Source of the DNA: an uncultured bacterium
GTDB lineage: Bacteria; Bacillota; Clostridia; Oscillospirales; Ruminococcaceae
Direction of reading: 5' to 3'
NCBI GenBank assembly: GCA_905214345.1
Contig: CAJMLV010000012.1
Location: 1-64,000, forward strand
DNA: 64,000 nt
Part shown: positions 25,173 through 33,130 of the stretch, piece by piece
Layout of the letters: every line of letters begins with the position of its first letter
How positions within the stretch are numbered: position 1 is the first letter of the stretch
The notes under the pieces: model-generated
Databases searched by the model: none
What the model saw: the letters and a program-made list of their open reading frames with translations, nothing else
Told to the model about the DNA's origin: nothing
Made by a program: the position numbers and the translations under genes

Positions 25173-26399
25173 ATGGCGTTCGTTCTCGATGAAGAGATGC
25201 AGAATGTAACAAACATCAAGGTGATCGGCGTCGGCGGCGGCGGCGGCAACGCTGTCAACCGCATGGTGGACGCGGGCCTTGGCGGCGTGGAATTCGTTGC
25301 GATGAACACCGACCAGCAGGCCCTGATCAATTCCAAGGCGACCCAGAAGGTCCAGCTTGGCGCCAAGCTGACCAAGGGCCGCGGCGCCGGCGCCGACCCC
25401 GAAGTGGGCCAGCGTGCCGCCGAGGAAAGCAAGGACGAGATCGCCAACGCCCTGAAAGGCGCGCAGATGGTCTTTATCACCGCCGGCATGGGCGGCGGCA
25501 CCGGCACCGGTGCGGCTCCCGTGGTGGCCGAAACTGCCCATGACCTGGGCATCCTGACCGTCGGCATCGTCACCAAGCCCTTCAGCTTTGAAGGCAAGCG
25601 CAAGATGAGCCTGGCTGAACAGGGCATCGCCAACCTGATGATGCACGTGGACAGCCTGATCGTCATTCCCAACGAGCGTCTGAAGCTCATCAGCCAGGAA
25701 AAGATCACCCTGATGAACGCCTTTGAAGCGGCCGACAACGTGCTGCGTCAGGGCGTGGAAAGCATCTCCAGCCTGATCAACATTCCGGCTTTCATCAACC
25801 TGGACTTTGCCGACGTGCGCTCCATCATGAAGGATGCCGGCTTTGCCCACATGGGTGTCGGTGTCGCCAAGGGCGCCGGCAAGGCCGAAAACGCCGCCAA
25901 GGCTGCCATCTCCAGCCCGCTGCTGGAAACCAGCATCGCCGGCGCTCGCGGTGTCATCATCAACATCACCTCCAGCCCGGACATCGGCCTGGACGATGTG
26001 GAGACCGCTGCTTCCATGATTACCCAGTCCGCGCATCCTGACGCGAACATCATCTGGGGTACTGCTTTCGACGAACGCCTGGCCGACGAGATGAACATCA
26101 CCGTCGTGGCCACCGGCTTCGAGAACACCCCGGGGGTGGACGAACCCATCCAGGCTGCCATGCACGCCCAGATGGCCGCCAAGAGCGCTGCCGCCCCGAC
26201 TGCCGCTCAGCCGGAGCCTGCCGTGCAGCAGCCCGCCGCACCCACCCCGCCGCCCACCGTGGACCCCGTGATCCCCAGCCCGGTGATCTTCAACACCGAG
26301 GTCGCGCCCGCCAGCAGCACCAAGGCTGCCGAGCCGGAAGATGAGGATGACGGCGACTACTTCAACGATCTGCTCAGCATCCTGAACAAGCGTTCCTGA
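25173..26399 (+). CDS. ftsZ: Cell division protein FtsZ
   Basis: FtsZ is the tubulin-like GTPase that forms the division ring. The 408-residue protein has the nucleotide-binding motifs GVGGGGGNAVN and GGGTGTGAAP, the T7 loop with NLDFADVR, and a Pro/Ala-rich linker. The extreme C-terminus is acidic followed by YFNDLLSILNKRS, which differs from the usual DIPxFLR-type partner-binding peptide. The ATG at 25173 follows TAGGGGGA. The DivIVA-like gene follows. Confidence 0.96.
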   Translation: MAFVLDEEMQNVTNIKVIGVGGGGGNAVNRMVDAGLGGVEFVAMNTDQQALINSKATQKVQLGAKLTKGRGAGADPEVGQRAAEESKDEIANALKGAQMVFITAGMGGGTGTGAAPVVAETAHDLGILTVGIVTKPFSFEGKRKMSLAEQGIANLMMHVDSLIVIPNERLKLISQEKITLMNAFEAADNVLRQGVESISSLINIPAFINLDFADVRSIMKDAGFAHMGVGVAKGAGKAENAAKAAISSPLLETSIAGARGVIINITSSPDIGLDDVETAASMITQSAHPDANIIWGTAFDERLADEMNITVVATGFENTPGVDEPIQAAMHAQMAAKSAAAPTAAQPEPAVQQPAAPTPPPTVDPVIPSPVIFNTEVAPASSTKAAEPEDEDDGDYFNDLLSILNKRS

Positions 26400-26503
26400 G
26401 TGCGGGACCGTGCGCTGCCCGGTCTTGCGGATGTTGATATGCCGGGCTACCTGCCGCTGTAACCCAGCGGGGAATGTCCCTGTTACACAGGAGGAGGAAC
26501 GCT

Positions 26504-27565
26504 ATGCCGTCCATGGAACCGCCCGTTCAAGAGAAGGGGTTCCGCACGAGCATGCTGGGCTTTGACAAGAATGATGTGCTGGCCTACATGAACGCGCTGG
26601 CCAACGAGACCCAGCAGCGGGAACTGGAATACCAGCAGACCATTGATGAGCTCAACGCTCAGCTTGAAAAACTGAAAAAGGACCAGTCCAACGCGCGCCG
26701 CTGTGTGGAAAAACTGCAGGCGGAGCTGAACCAGGCCACCCTGCGTGCCGAAACCGCCGAAAAGGCGGGCAGCGATGCTGTGACCAAGCTCCGCGAAGCG
26801 GAGGAGCGTGCCGCCGGCTACCAGGGCAAGTATAAGGAATGTCAGCAGTCCATCCTGGAACTGCAGTTCCAGAAACGCGACCTGGAAAAGCAGGTGGAGG
26901 AGATGGAGGCCATGATCCCCAAAGGGGGCATGCCCACCATGGCGGCCACTCCGGTGCCCGCCCCGGCTCCCGCGCCCGAACCGGCCCCTGCCCCGGAACC
27001 GCCCAAACCGGAACCCCCGGCTGCACCGGTTCCTGCCAACGTGACCGAACAGGCCCGCATTGAAGCCAAGAAGATCCTGGCCGATGCCCGCCTGAACGCC
27101 GAGAGTGCCGAACGCCGCCTGCGTCAGCAGGAGGAGGACCAGAAAGCCCGCATGGCAGATAATGCCCGCGCTCTGGCTGCCGGTGTGCAGCTGCTGCGGG
27201 ACCGCCTGGCCCGGGTGGATGAGAAGCTGACTTCCGCTTCCATGGATCTGGAAAACGCCACCGGCGCCATCTATCAGGCACTGGACGATACCAGCACCGA
27301 CCTGGAAAGCCTGGGAGCCGACATGCGCTCCTTCGGCAAGCTGCGTCCCATTGCGCCTGCGGCGGAAGCACAGCCGGCACCGGCTGCCCCCGCTGCTCCT
27401 GCCGTACCTGCCCGTGCCAAAGTATCGCCCCGCCGTGTGCGTCCGGTCCAGTCTCAGCCTGCGCCGGACCCGGCCAAGCGTCTGCGCCGCGCCCCCGCGG
27501 CAGCCCGCCCCGTATCTGAGGAATTGGGTGACGCTATGGACCGTCTGGAAAAACGGTACCGTTAA
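26504..27565 (+). CDS. DivIVA domain-containing protein
   Basis: A 353-residue coiled-coil protein. The N-terminus carries the DivIVA membrane-curvature motif (GFRTSMLGFDKNDVLAYM, family consensus FxxxxxGYdxxDVdxFL), followed by a long coiled coil (about residues 30-140), a Pro/Ala linker, a second coiled coil (about residues 185-270) and a basic Pro/Ala-rich tail. DivIVA-family proteins mark poles and septa. Position directly after ftsZ supports a role in division or septum placement. ATG at 26504 with AGGAGGAGG upstream. Confidence 0.82.
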   Translation: MPSMEPPVQEKGFRTSMLGFDKNDVLAYMNALANETQQRELEYQQTIDELNAQLEKLKKDQSNARRCVEKLQAELNQATLRAETAEKAGSDAVTKLREAEERAAGYQGKYKECQQSILELQFQKRDLEKQVEEMEAMIPKGGMPTMAATPVPAPAPAPEPAPAPEPPKPEPPAAPVPANVTEQARIEAKKILADARLNAESAERRLRQQEEDQKARMADNARALAAGVQLLRDRLARVDEKLTSASMDLENATGAIYQALDDTSTDLESLGADMRSFGKLRPIAPAAEAQPAPAAPAAPAVPARAKVSPRRVRPVQSQPAPDPAKRLRRAPAAARPVSEELGDAMDRLEKRYR

Positions 27566-27580
27566 TTTTTACATACAACA

Positions 27581-27616
27581 GGCCGCGGCCGCCACTTGAC
27601 GGCCGCGGCTTTTCTT
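27581..27616 (+). terminator. Terminator after the DivIVA-like gene
   Basis: GC-rich stem GCCGCGGCC / GGCCGCGGC with a 9-10-base loop, followed by TTTTCTTT. Confidence 0.8.
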
Positions 27617-27633
27617 TATAGGGAGAAACCGCC

Positions 27634-29568
27634 ATGCCGAAGCTGCCTGTCCTGCAAACTTTCCGCCGTGTCCGAAATGCGGCCTGCCAAGCGCTGGAAG
27701 CCCAGTCTGTTCCGGTGCGCTGGCTGGTCCGGGGTGTGCTGCTGCTGGCTGTTATTCTTGCTGGCGGCGCCATCACTGCGTATGGCGGACTGCTGCTGGT
27801 GTTGTTGCTGTGGGCTCTGTGTACCGGTACCCTGTGGGTGTTGCTGGGAGCGGCGTGGAAAACAGCCTTTCCCGGTGAGCCCTGGAAACAGGACCGTCTG
27901 TTCCGCCGCTGCCTTCTCATAGGGGCGCTGGCGGGCGTGCTGTTCATCGCCGGGCTGGTGTTTTACCGGCAGACCGTTTACGGCGAGGACGCCATCAACT
28001 ACTACGCCAAGCAGAACCTGCTGTTCAACAGCTTTGCCACCAGCGGGTTCTACGGGGTGAGCAATCTGGCCGAAAACCTGCTTACCGCTGATTATAAGAT
28101 GTTCATGAACCTCTTTGTCAGCCTGCCGTATCTGTTGCTGCCCCGCACCATCAACATGTTCATGGTCAGCTACGCCCTGACCTGCTTTGTGCCCATGTGG
28201 ACCGCCCTGCTTATGGTGGCCAAAAAGCTGCTGGGTGTGCTGACTCCCCGGGTTTCGGATACCCGGCGGGGAATTTACTACGGGCTGTGCATGGGAGCCA
28301 TGGTGCTGTGGCCCATGTTCCTCTGGCCCGCCACCCATGGCATGCCCGATGCTTTCGGCCTGACTTTTGCGGCCGTTATTCTGCTGCTGTGCGCGGACTA
28401 TCGCTTCGACAAGCTGGATTGGCCCCGCCTGGCAGCCCTCTTTGTCGCTACCTTTGCCCTGATCCTCACCCGCCGGTGGTATATGTTCTGGGTGGTGGCC
28501 TTCTACCTGTGCTATTCTGTGGCGGTCCTGGCGGGGGCTTCCCGACGCGGCGCCTTCCGCAAGGTGCTGGGCAACCTGCTGCGCTTCGGTCTGCCTTCGG
28601 TGGCGGTGATCGTGGTGGTGCTGCTGCCTACCTTCCGCACCATCCTTACCACCGATTATGCCGACATCTACGGCGCCTATTACGGCGGCGGTTTTGTGGA
28701 AAACTGTCTGGGTCAGCTGAAGACCCAGGGGGCGCTCTGGCTGCTGGTCTGCCTGGCCGGGCTGGTGGTGGTTCTTCGCCGCCGGGAAACCCGGATTCCG
28801 GCCGTTGTCACGGTGCTGACCTCTGCACTGGCCATGGTGCTCTTTACCCGCACCCAGTCCCTGGGGGATCATCAGAGCCTGATTCTGGCGCCTGCCTATC
28901 TGCTGGGCCTGTTCGCTGCGGCAGCTGCGGTCTGCTCAGCGGGACGCACGGCGGTCGTGCGCTGCGGTACGGTGGCGCTGTCCGCTCTTTTTGCGGTGAA
29001 CTTCGGCAATGCTTTGCGTCTGTCGGGAGCCAACGTGTCCACGGTGCTCCTCAGCGGGGAAAGCCTGGACCTGACCCGCCGCACCGACCTGGAAGCCATG
29101 AAAGCCGTCACCGATTTTGTGCTGGAAAACTGTGCCGAGGATGAGACCGTCTACATCAACATCGACACCGACGGGTACAGCGGTTCTACTTTCGCTTACA
29201 GTGATCCGGCCCACCCCCAGCTGCAAAGTATGATCTTGTGGGAGAACAGCGTGCCTTCCACCCACGGTTTTCCCACCGGTATCTGGACCTCCCGCTATGT
29301 GATGGTCACCGACAAGCTGGACGAAGGCGGTCTGGTAGGGGCGGTGAATGTGGCCCTGCGCACCCAGACCCCCAGCAGCAGCCATTACACCTATGTGACC
29401 GAATTCAACCTGCAGAACGGCGTGGTGCTGTATTGCTATGAACGCACTTCGGCCCCGGATGCGGCGGAAGCCGAGTATTACAAGCAGGTCTTTGCCGAAT
29501 ACGACGCCCGCTGGCCGGAACTGTTCAGCCAACGCATTGACGAATATATGGCCGGGCTGGAAGAATAA
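27634..29568 (+). CDS. Polytopic membrane protein, possible GT-C glycosyltransferase
   Basis: A 644-residue protein with roughly twelve hydrophobic segments over residues 30-460 and a soluble C-terminal region. An acidic, aromatic loop after the third segment (YGEDAINYYAKQN) resembles the first extracytoplasmic loop of GT-C fold lipid-linked-sugar transferases, where an acidic residue is catalytic. The family assignment is tentative. It stands alone, behind a terminator, with GGGAGA before the ATG. Its substrate is unknown. Confidence 0.55.
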   Translation: MPKLPVLQTFRRVRNAACQALEAQSVPVRWLVRGVLLLAVILAGGAITAYGGLLLVLLLWALCTGTLWVLLGAAWKTAFPGEPWKQDRLFRRCLLIGALAGVLFIAGLVFYRQTVYGEDAINYYAKQNLLFNSFATSGFYGVSNLAENLLTADYKMFMNLFVSLPYLLLPRTINMFMVSYALTCFVPMWTALLMVAKKLLGVLTPRVSDTRRGIYYGLCMGAMVLWPMFLWPATHGMPDAFGLTFAAVILLLCADYRFDKLDWPRLAALFVATFALILTRRWYMFWVVAFYLCYSVAVLAGASRRGAFRKVLGNLLRFGLPSVAVIVVVLLPTFRTILTTDYADIYGAYYGGGFVENCLGQLKTQGALWLLVCLAGLVVVLRRRETRIPAVVTVLTSALAMVLFTRTQSLGDHQSLILAPAYLLGLFAAAAAVCSAGRTAVVRCGTVALSALFAVNFGNALRLSGANVSTVLLSGESLDLTRRTDLEAMKAVTDFVLENCAEDETVYINIDTDGYSGSTFAYSDPAHPQLQSMILWENSVPSTHGFPTGIWTSRYVMVTDKLDEGGLVGAVNVALRTQTPSSSHYTYVTEFNLQNGVVLYCYERTSAPDAAEAEYYKQVFAEYDARWPELFSQRIDEYMAGLEE

Positions 29569-29613
29569 ACGGTAAAAATTGTAACCGAATCGTAACATAT
29601 TTTTGCCATTCCC

Positions 29614-29642
29614 TTGACGAAAACCGCCCTGCATGGTATATT
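29614..29642 (+). promoter_or_regulatory. Promoter of the sortase-substrate gene
   Basis: TTGACG (29614-29619), a 17-base spacer and TATATT (29637-29642) with a TGG extended -10. It leaves a leader of about 140 bases containing GC-rich hairpins. Confidence 0.65.
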
Positions 29643-29788
29643 TATAGGCAGAATATCTTGGCTGATTGGGTTTTCCCACTTGTTTTGGCGGCTTTTCCGC
29701 CTCATCGCTCTGAACGCAGCAGCCTGCTGTGCCGGTAGGCTGCCTGGCTTTGTTACGCCTGCGTTACCAAAAGGAGGTCAGCTTCCCA

Positions 29789-30115
29789 TTGAAGCGTTTT
29801 CTTTGCGTGGTCCTGGTTGCCGCGCTGATGGTTTTCTTTGCCGCCTGCGGCAGCGATCTGCTCTCGTCTGAACCCGAAGCGACCGCCGCACCCACGGCAT
29901 CGTCATCCCGCAATGTCCGCAGTGAGCCGGTCAAGGTGACCGAGACCTACGCCAATGCGGACAATGTCACCGATTCCCAGACGGAGTCGGAACCCCAGAC
30001 CGCCGAAACGGCGGAAACCCCCGAAACAGGGGATTTTCCGGTGGTGTATTTCGCCGGGGTACTGGGCTTGATCCTGATTTGTTCCGCCGGGCTGCTGATG
30101 CTGCGGCGTATCTGA
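29789..30115 (+). CDS. Small cell-wall-sorted protein (sortase substrate)
   Basis: A 108-residue protein starting with TTG at 29789 behind a perfect AAAGGAGGT. The N-terminus is a signal peptide (KRFLCVVLVAALMVFFAAC) with a lipobox-like FAAC end. The middle is a Thr/Ser/Glu-rich linker. The C-terminus has the three-part sorting signal PETGD, a hydrophobic helix, and a basic end (LRRI). It is therefore likely cut between T and G and joined to the wall or another protein by the sortase encoded next door. Function of the linker protein is unknown. Confidence 0.7.
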   Translation: MKRFLCVVLVAALMVFFAACGSDLLSSEPEATAAPTASSSRNVRSEPVKVTETYANADNVTDSQTESEPQTAETAETPETGDFPVVYFAGVLGLILICSAGLLMLRRI

Positions 30116-30131
30116 TCACAACCTGGATCGT

Positions 30132-30212
30132 CAGGGGCGCGCACGGCGCGTTTGCCGGGCCGGTTTTGGTACCGGGCGGCAGGCACGCGGTGGGCGCCCT
30201 GTTTCGTTTTTG
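30132..30212 (+). terminator. Long stem-loop with T-rich tail between substrate and sortase genes
   Basis: CAGGGGCGC near 30132 pairs with GCGCCCTG near 30194-30201, with further pairing inside (GCGTTTGCC with GGCAGGCACGC), followed by TTTCGTTTTT. It could limit sortase expression relative to its substrate. Confidence 0.5.
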
Positions 30213-30239
30213 ATTTCTGTGTAAGGAGGATACCGCCCC

Positions 30240-31175
30240 ATGCCCCGCAAACAACGCTACCGCCGCCTGCAGGGCAACAGCGCCTACTATCCCTTCGGCG
30301 CCCGCAAGGTCCTGCGCCAGAAACAGCGCCGCCATGCCCGGCTGCTGCGCTGGGCGGGGATTCTGGTGCTGTGCGGGGCCGCGGCGCTGCTGCTGCGTCA
30401 GGTGGTGTTCCGCGGCGGGCAGCCCACGCCACCCCCGGTTCCTGCCACGGCGGAGACTGCCACCCGGGAGACCGCCCGACGTCCCACCGTCACGGTACGT
30501 CCGGCCACCGTGGATGCCCTGGCAGGGCAGGGAACTGCCGAATCCGCCCTGCCGGAGGAACCCCAGACGACCGCCACCCCGCTGCCCCAAGCCGAGATCC
30601 TGCCCCAGTACCGGGAACTGTATGAGAAAAACAGCGATATGGTGGGGTGGCTGCGCATCGACGGCACTGATATCGACTATCCCGTCATGCAGACCCCCGG
30701 GGACAACGAATATTACCTGCGCCGTGGTTTTGACAAGGTGTATGCTACTTCGGGTTCTCTTTTCCTGGATGAGCGCTGCAGCCTTGGACCGGACACCACC
30801 GCCAACTGGCTGATATACGGCCATAATATGAGTGACGGCAGCATGCTGGGGCAGCTGGACTGTTACGAGGACCCGGAATTTTATGCCGAACACCCCACCT
30901 TTACCTTTGACACCCTGACGACGCCCGGCACCTGGCAGGTGGTGGCGGTGATCCGCACCACCCTGGGCGCCGACGAATGGCCCTACTACACCTTCTTTGA
31001 TGCCGACAGCCGGGCGGATTGGCAGCGGCGGGTGGACGCCATTCTGGACCTGGCGCTGTATGATACGGGGGTGGAGCCGGAGTACGGCGACCAGCTTCTC
31101 ACCCTGTCCACCTGCGGGACGTCCAGCTTTTACACCGATGAGCGGTTTGCTGTGCTGGCGGTGCGGGTGGAGTAA
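30240..31175 (+). CDS. Class B sortase
   Basis: A 311-residue membrane-anchored transpeptidase. N-terminal basic region, one transmembrane helix (about residues 37-56), a linker, then the sortase barrel with the catalytic histidine in YGHNM, the catalytic cysteine in TLSTC, and the arginine in DERFAV. The family feature DIDYPVMQ is typical of SrtB-like enzymes. ATG at 30240 with AAGGAGGA. The adjacent PETGD protein is the obvious candidate substrate. Confidence 0.88.
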   Translation: MPRKQRYRRLQGNSAYYPFGARKVLRQKQRRHARLLRWAGILVLCGAAALLLRQVVFRGGQPTPPPVPATAETATRETARRPTVTVRPATVDALAGQGTAESALPEEPQTTATPLPQAEILPQYRELYEKNSDMVGWLRIDGTDIDYPVMQTPGDNEYYLRRGFDKVYATSGSLFLDERCSLGPDTTANWLIYGHNMSDGSMLGQLDCYEDPEFYAEHPTFTFDTLTTPGTWQVVAVIRTTLGADEWPYYTFFDADSRADWQRRVDAILDLALYDTGVEPEYGDQLLTLSTCGTSSFYTDERFAVLAVRVE

Positions 31176-31181
31176 ACCCTC

Positions 31182-31210
31182 TTGCTTTTTCGGCGGGAAT
31201 CCGCTATGAT
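31182..31210 (+). promoter_or_regulatory. Promoter of the PC4-like / HD-domain pair
   Basis: TTGCTT (31182-31187), a 17-base spacer and TATGAT (31205-31210), 41 bases before the start codon. Confidence 0.6.
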
Positions 31211-31251
31211 GATAGCGTTATCTATATCAGAGAAAAAGGAGCCAACTGAAA

Positions 31252-31473
31252 ATGGCAGAATTCAAGTATGAAATCACCGAGCGCATCGCCGTGCTGTCCA
31301 CCAACGCCAGCGGCTGGGAGCGTCAGCTGAACATGGTCAGCTGGAACGGCAAGGAGCCCAAGTATGACCTGCGCGACTGGTCCCCGGACGGCAGCAAGAT
31401 GGGCAAGGGCATCAGCATGACCCAGGAAGAACTGGCCACCCTGAAGGGCATTCTGGAAGAGATGGATCTGTAA
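31252..31473 (+). CDS. YdbC/PC4-like ssDNA-binding protein
   Basis: A 73-residue protein of the YdbC family, a bacterial relative of the eukaryotic coactivator PC4 that binds single-stranded DNA as a dimer. Visible features are a beta-strand-rich N-terminal half (ERQLNMVSWNGKEPKYDLRDW) and a C-terminal helix (EELATLKGILEEM). ATG at 31252 with AAAAAGGA upstream. The stop overlaps the start of the HD-domain gene. Confidence 0.8.
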   Translation: MAEFKYEITERIAVLSTNASGWERQLNMVSWNGKEPKYDLRDWSPDGSKMGKGISMTQEELATLKGILEEMDL

Positions 31474-32063
31474 TGGAAGACTACCGCCAGCAGTTTATCG
31501 ATCTGTATAATCAGAATATCACCCGCCCCGGCGCCGACCGCCTGCTGAAATGGCTGGACGGCACCGACTTTTTCCGCGCGCCCGCATCCACCAAGTTTCA
31601 CGGCGCCTGTGAGCAAGGGTTGGTGATGCACAGCATCAACGTCTATAATGCCATGATGCAGCATTTCTTCACCGAAGGGGATAATGCCGAGACCTTTGCG
31701 GTCTGTGCTCTGCTGCACGATGTGTGCAAGGCCAACTTTTATAAAGTAGGTACCCGCAACGTGAAGAACGACGCCACCGGCCAGTGGGAAAAAGTTCCCT
31801 TCTATCAGGTGGCAGACCAGCTGCCCTATGGACACGGCGAAAAGAGCGTGTATCTGATCGAGCATTTCATGCGGCTGAAAACCGACGAAGCCATCGCCAT
31901 CCGCTGGCATATGGGAGGATTTGACGAGGCGGTGCGGGGCGGCAGTTTTGCCATCAGCGATGCGTACAATCGGTATCCGCTGGCAGTCAAGCTGCACACC
32001 GCCGACCTGATTGCGACCTACCTCATGGAACAGGGCACCAGCCAGGTGGAAAACGGCCATTGA
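31473..32063 (+). CDS. HD domain phosphohydrolase-like protein
   Basis: A 196-residue protein with the metal-binding pattern of the HD superfamily: H53, H82-D83 (LLHDVCK), H121 (YGHGEKS), H146 (RWHMGG) and D178 (HTADLIA). Likely acts on a nucleotide or phosphate ester, possibly in nucleic acid metabolism given the PC4-like neighbour; the substrate is unknown. Translationally coupled to the gene before it (TAATG). Followed by a terminator. Confidence 0.75.
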   Translation: MEDYRQQFIDLYNQNITRPGADRLLKWLDGTDFFRAPASTKFHGACEQGLVMHSINVYNAMMQHFFTEGDNAETFAVCALLHDVCKANFYKVGTRNVKNDATGQWEKVPFYQVADQLPYGHGEKSVYLIEHFMRLKTDEAIAIRWHMGGFDEAVRGGSFAISDAYNRYPLAVKLHTADLIATYLMEQGTSQVENGH

Positions 32064-32075
32064 ATTCCAAAACAA

Positions 32076-32121
32076 CACCCCCGCCACTCCGGTGCAGACC
32101 GGGTATGGCGGGGGTGCCTTT
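32076..32121 (+). terminator. Terminator after the HD-domain gene
   Basis: An 11-base stem CACCCCCGCCA / TGGCGGGGGTG (32076-32086 with 32106-32116) followed by CCTTTTT. Confidence 0.85.
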
Positions 32122-32128
32122 TTACTTT

Positions 32129-32215
32129 CTCTTCACAGCAATCCAAAGCAAAACCCCCGTGACGGGATACGCCGGGGGTGGTGCCTGGGGCAGGGTGAAG
32201 GGAGTCTCCCGCGGC
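32129..32215. repeat. Repeat unit A: tRNA-Gly 3' region duplicate (degenerate)
   Basis: This stretch aligns along its length with unit B at 32276-32363. Shared landmarks are CTCTTCACAGCAA, a hairpin containing CGGGATACG, and GGGTGAAGGGAGTC, the last of which corresponds to the tRNA-Gly acceptor/T-arm end. In unit A the tRNA part is degraded, so it looks like a relic of a duplication or of an integration event. Confidence 0.6.
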
Positions 32216-32244
32216 CTAAAAAACAGTCCACCGGACTGTTTTTT
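32216..32244. terminator. Bidirectional hairpin terminator inside the repeat region
   Basis: AAAAAACAGTCC accg GACTGTTTTTT: a perfect stem with A- and T-tracts on both sides. A second small hairpin (GCGCTC tgcg GAGCGC) follows at 32246-32261. Confidence 0.75.
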
Positions 32245-32275
32245 GCGCTCTGCGGAGCGCCGGCCTTTTCGACTC

Positions 32276-32363
32276 CTCTTCACAGCAAATCCAAAAAGAA
32301 AGCCCCACAGCGGGATACGCTGTGGGGCTTTCTTTTTGGAGCAGGTGAAGGGAGTCGAACCCT
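32276..32363. repeat. Repeat unit B: intact copy overlapping tRNA-Gly and its terminator
   Basis: The second copy of the repeat. It contains the tRNA-Gly terminator and the 3' end of the functional tRNA-Gly gene. See unit A for the shared landmarks. Confidence 0.6.
32294..32336 (-). terminator. tRNA-Gly terminator
   Basis: On the minus strand, just past the encoded CCA, AAAGCCCCACAGC pairs with GCTGTGGGGCTTT and is followed by CTTTTT. Confidence 0.85.
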
Positions 32364-32411
32364 CGTCCTCAGCTTGGAAGGCTGATGTACTAGCCGTTGT
32401 ACGACACCTGC
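32337..32411 (-). tRNA. tRNA-Gly (anticodon TCC)
   Basis: A 72-base cloverleaf plus encoded CCA. Acceptor stem GCAGGTG / CACCTGC, D-arm with GGCTAGTA, anticodon loop CTTCCAA with anticodon TCC, T-arm GGTTCGACTCC. Preceded by a near-consensus promoter and followed by a terminator; transcribed as a single gene. Confidence 0.95.
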
Positions 32412-32423
32412 ACGGTATTTGTA

Positions 32424-32453
32424 ATTATACCTGTGCAGGTGCCGGTTTGTCAA
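32424..32453 (-). promoter_or_regulatory. Promoter of tRNA-Gly
   Basis: Consensus hexamers TTGACA (32448-32453) and TATAAT (32424-32429) with an 18-base spacer. Confidence 0.8.
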
Positions 32454-32470
32454 GTCGAAATCAGAAGGTT

Positions 32471-33130
32471 TCAGAATTCCTTTTTCGTATAAATCATGGT
32501 GCTGATCCACCAACTGATGACAAACAACACCAGTCCGGCCGCAATCAGGCCGCCGCTGAAGAAAAGCAGGCTGGTTTCATCCATTGCGATGACCGGCGAG
32601 GCAAGGGAAGACGAATCGGACTGGGTGGCGTAGGAAGTGAAAGCCACCAGCCCCACACTGATGCCGATAGCCACGATCACCCCGGACCGCGCCTTGGCCG
32701 CGCCCAGCTTGTAAGAAAGAGGAAGGGTCAGCGCGTAGTAGATCAGCACCAGACCCAGGGATACCAGGCAGCCGGCCAGATTGTACATCAGGTTTTCCTG
32801 CAGTTCGCCCTTGAACAGGTCGCTGACCGTGAGCAGAATTTCCGCCAGAACAAAGCTGCCGGCCATCCAGCCCAGCGCCAGCAGATACTTGGCACCCACC
32901 AGCTGCCCGGGGGAAACAGGCAGTGTGCGGGCGTAGGCGTCCCAGTGGCTCATCTCGTCAAAGGAGAGGGTGGAGGCGATGTACAGGCCGCCCATGAACA
33001 CCAGGGCAAACAGCATGAAGGCCATATCCAGGGTATAGGCCATGGCTGTGTACAGTACGACGACCAACAGAAAATTTTTACGGTAGCTGGACCAGATGGT
33101 CATCTGGTCTTTATGCAACAAACCCATCAT
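32471..33130 (-). CDS. ABC-2 type transporter permease
   Basis: A 219-residue membrane protein with six hydrophobic segments and the pattern of the ABC2_membrane_5 family (MGLLHKDQMTIWSSYRKN at the N-terminus, then a helix-rich core). It pairs with the ATPase gene just upstream, which it overlaps by four bases, and the GntR regulator, giving a typical YtrA-like exporter operon. The first of two adjacent ATGs (33130) has GGGAGGG at the right distance. The exported substrate is unknown. Confidence 0.8.
   Translation of the reverse strand: MMGLLHKDQMTIWSSYRKNFLLVVVLYTAMAYTLDMAFMLFALVFMGGLYIASTLSFDEMSHWDAYARTLPVSPGQLVGAKYLLALGWMAGSFVLAEILLTVSDLFKGELQENLMYNLAGCLVSLGLVLIYYALTLPLSYKLGAAKARSGVIVAIGISVGLVAFTSYATQSDSSSLASPVIAMDETSLLFFSGGLIAAGLVLFVISWWISTMIYTKKEF

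Noticed and set aside
29650..29788. Possible c-di-GMP riboswitch in the leader of the sortase-substrate gene
   Set aside because: GGTAGGCTGCC has a slight likeness to the end of the GEMM motif, but the GCAAA-type core and tetraloop receptor are missing.
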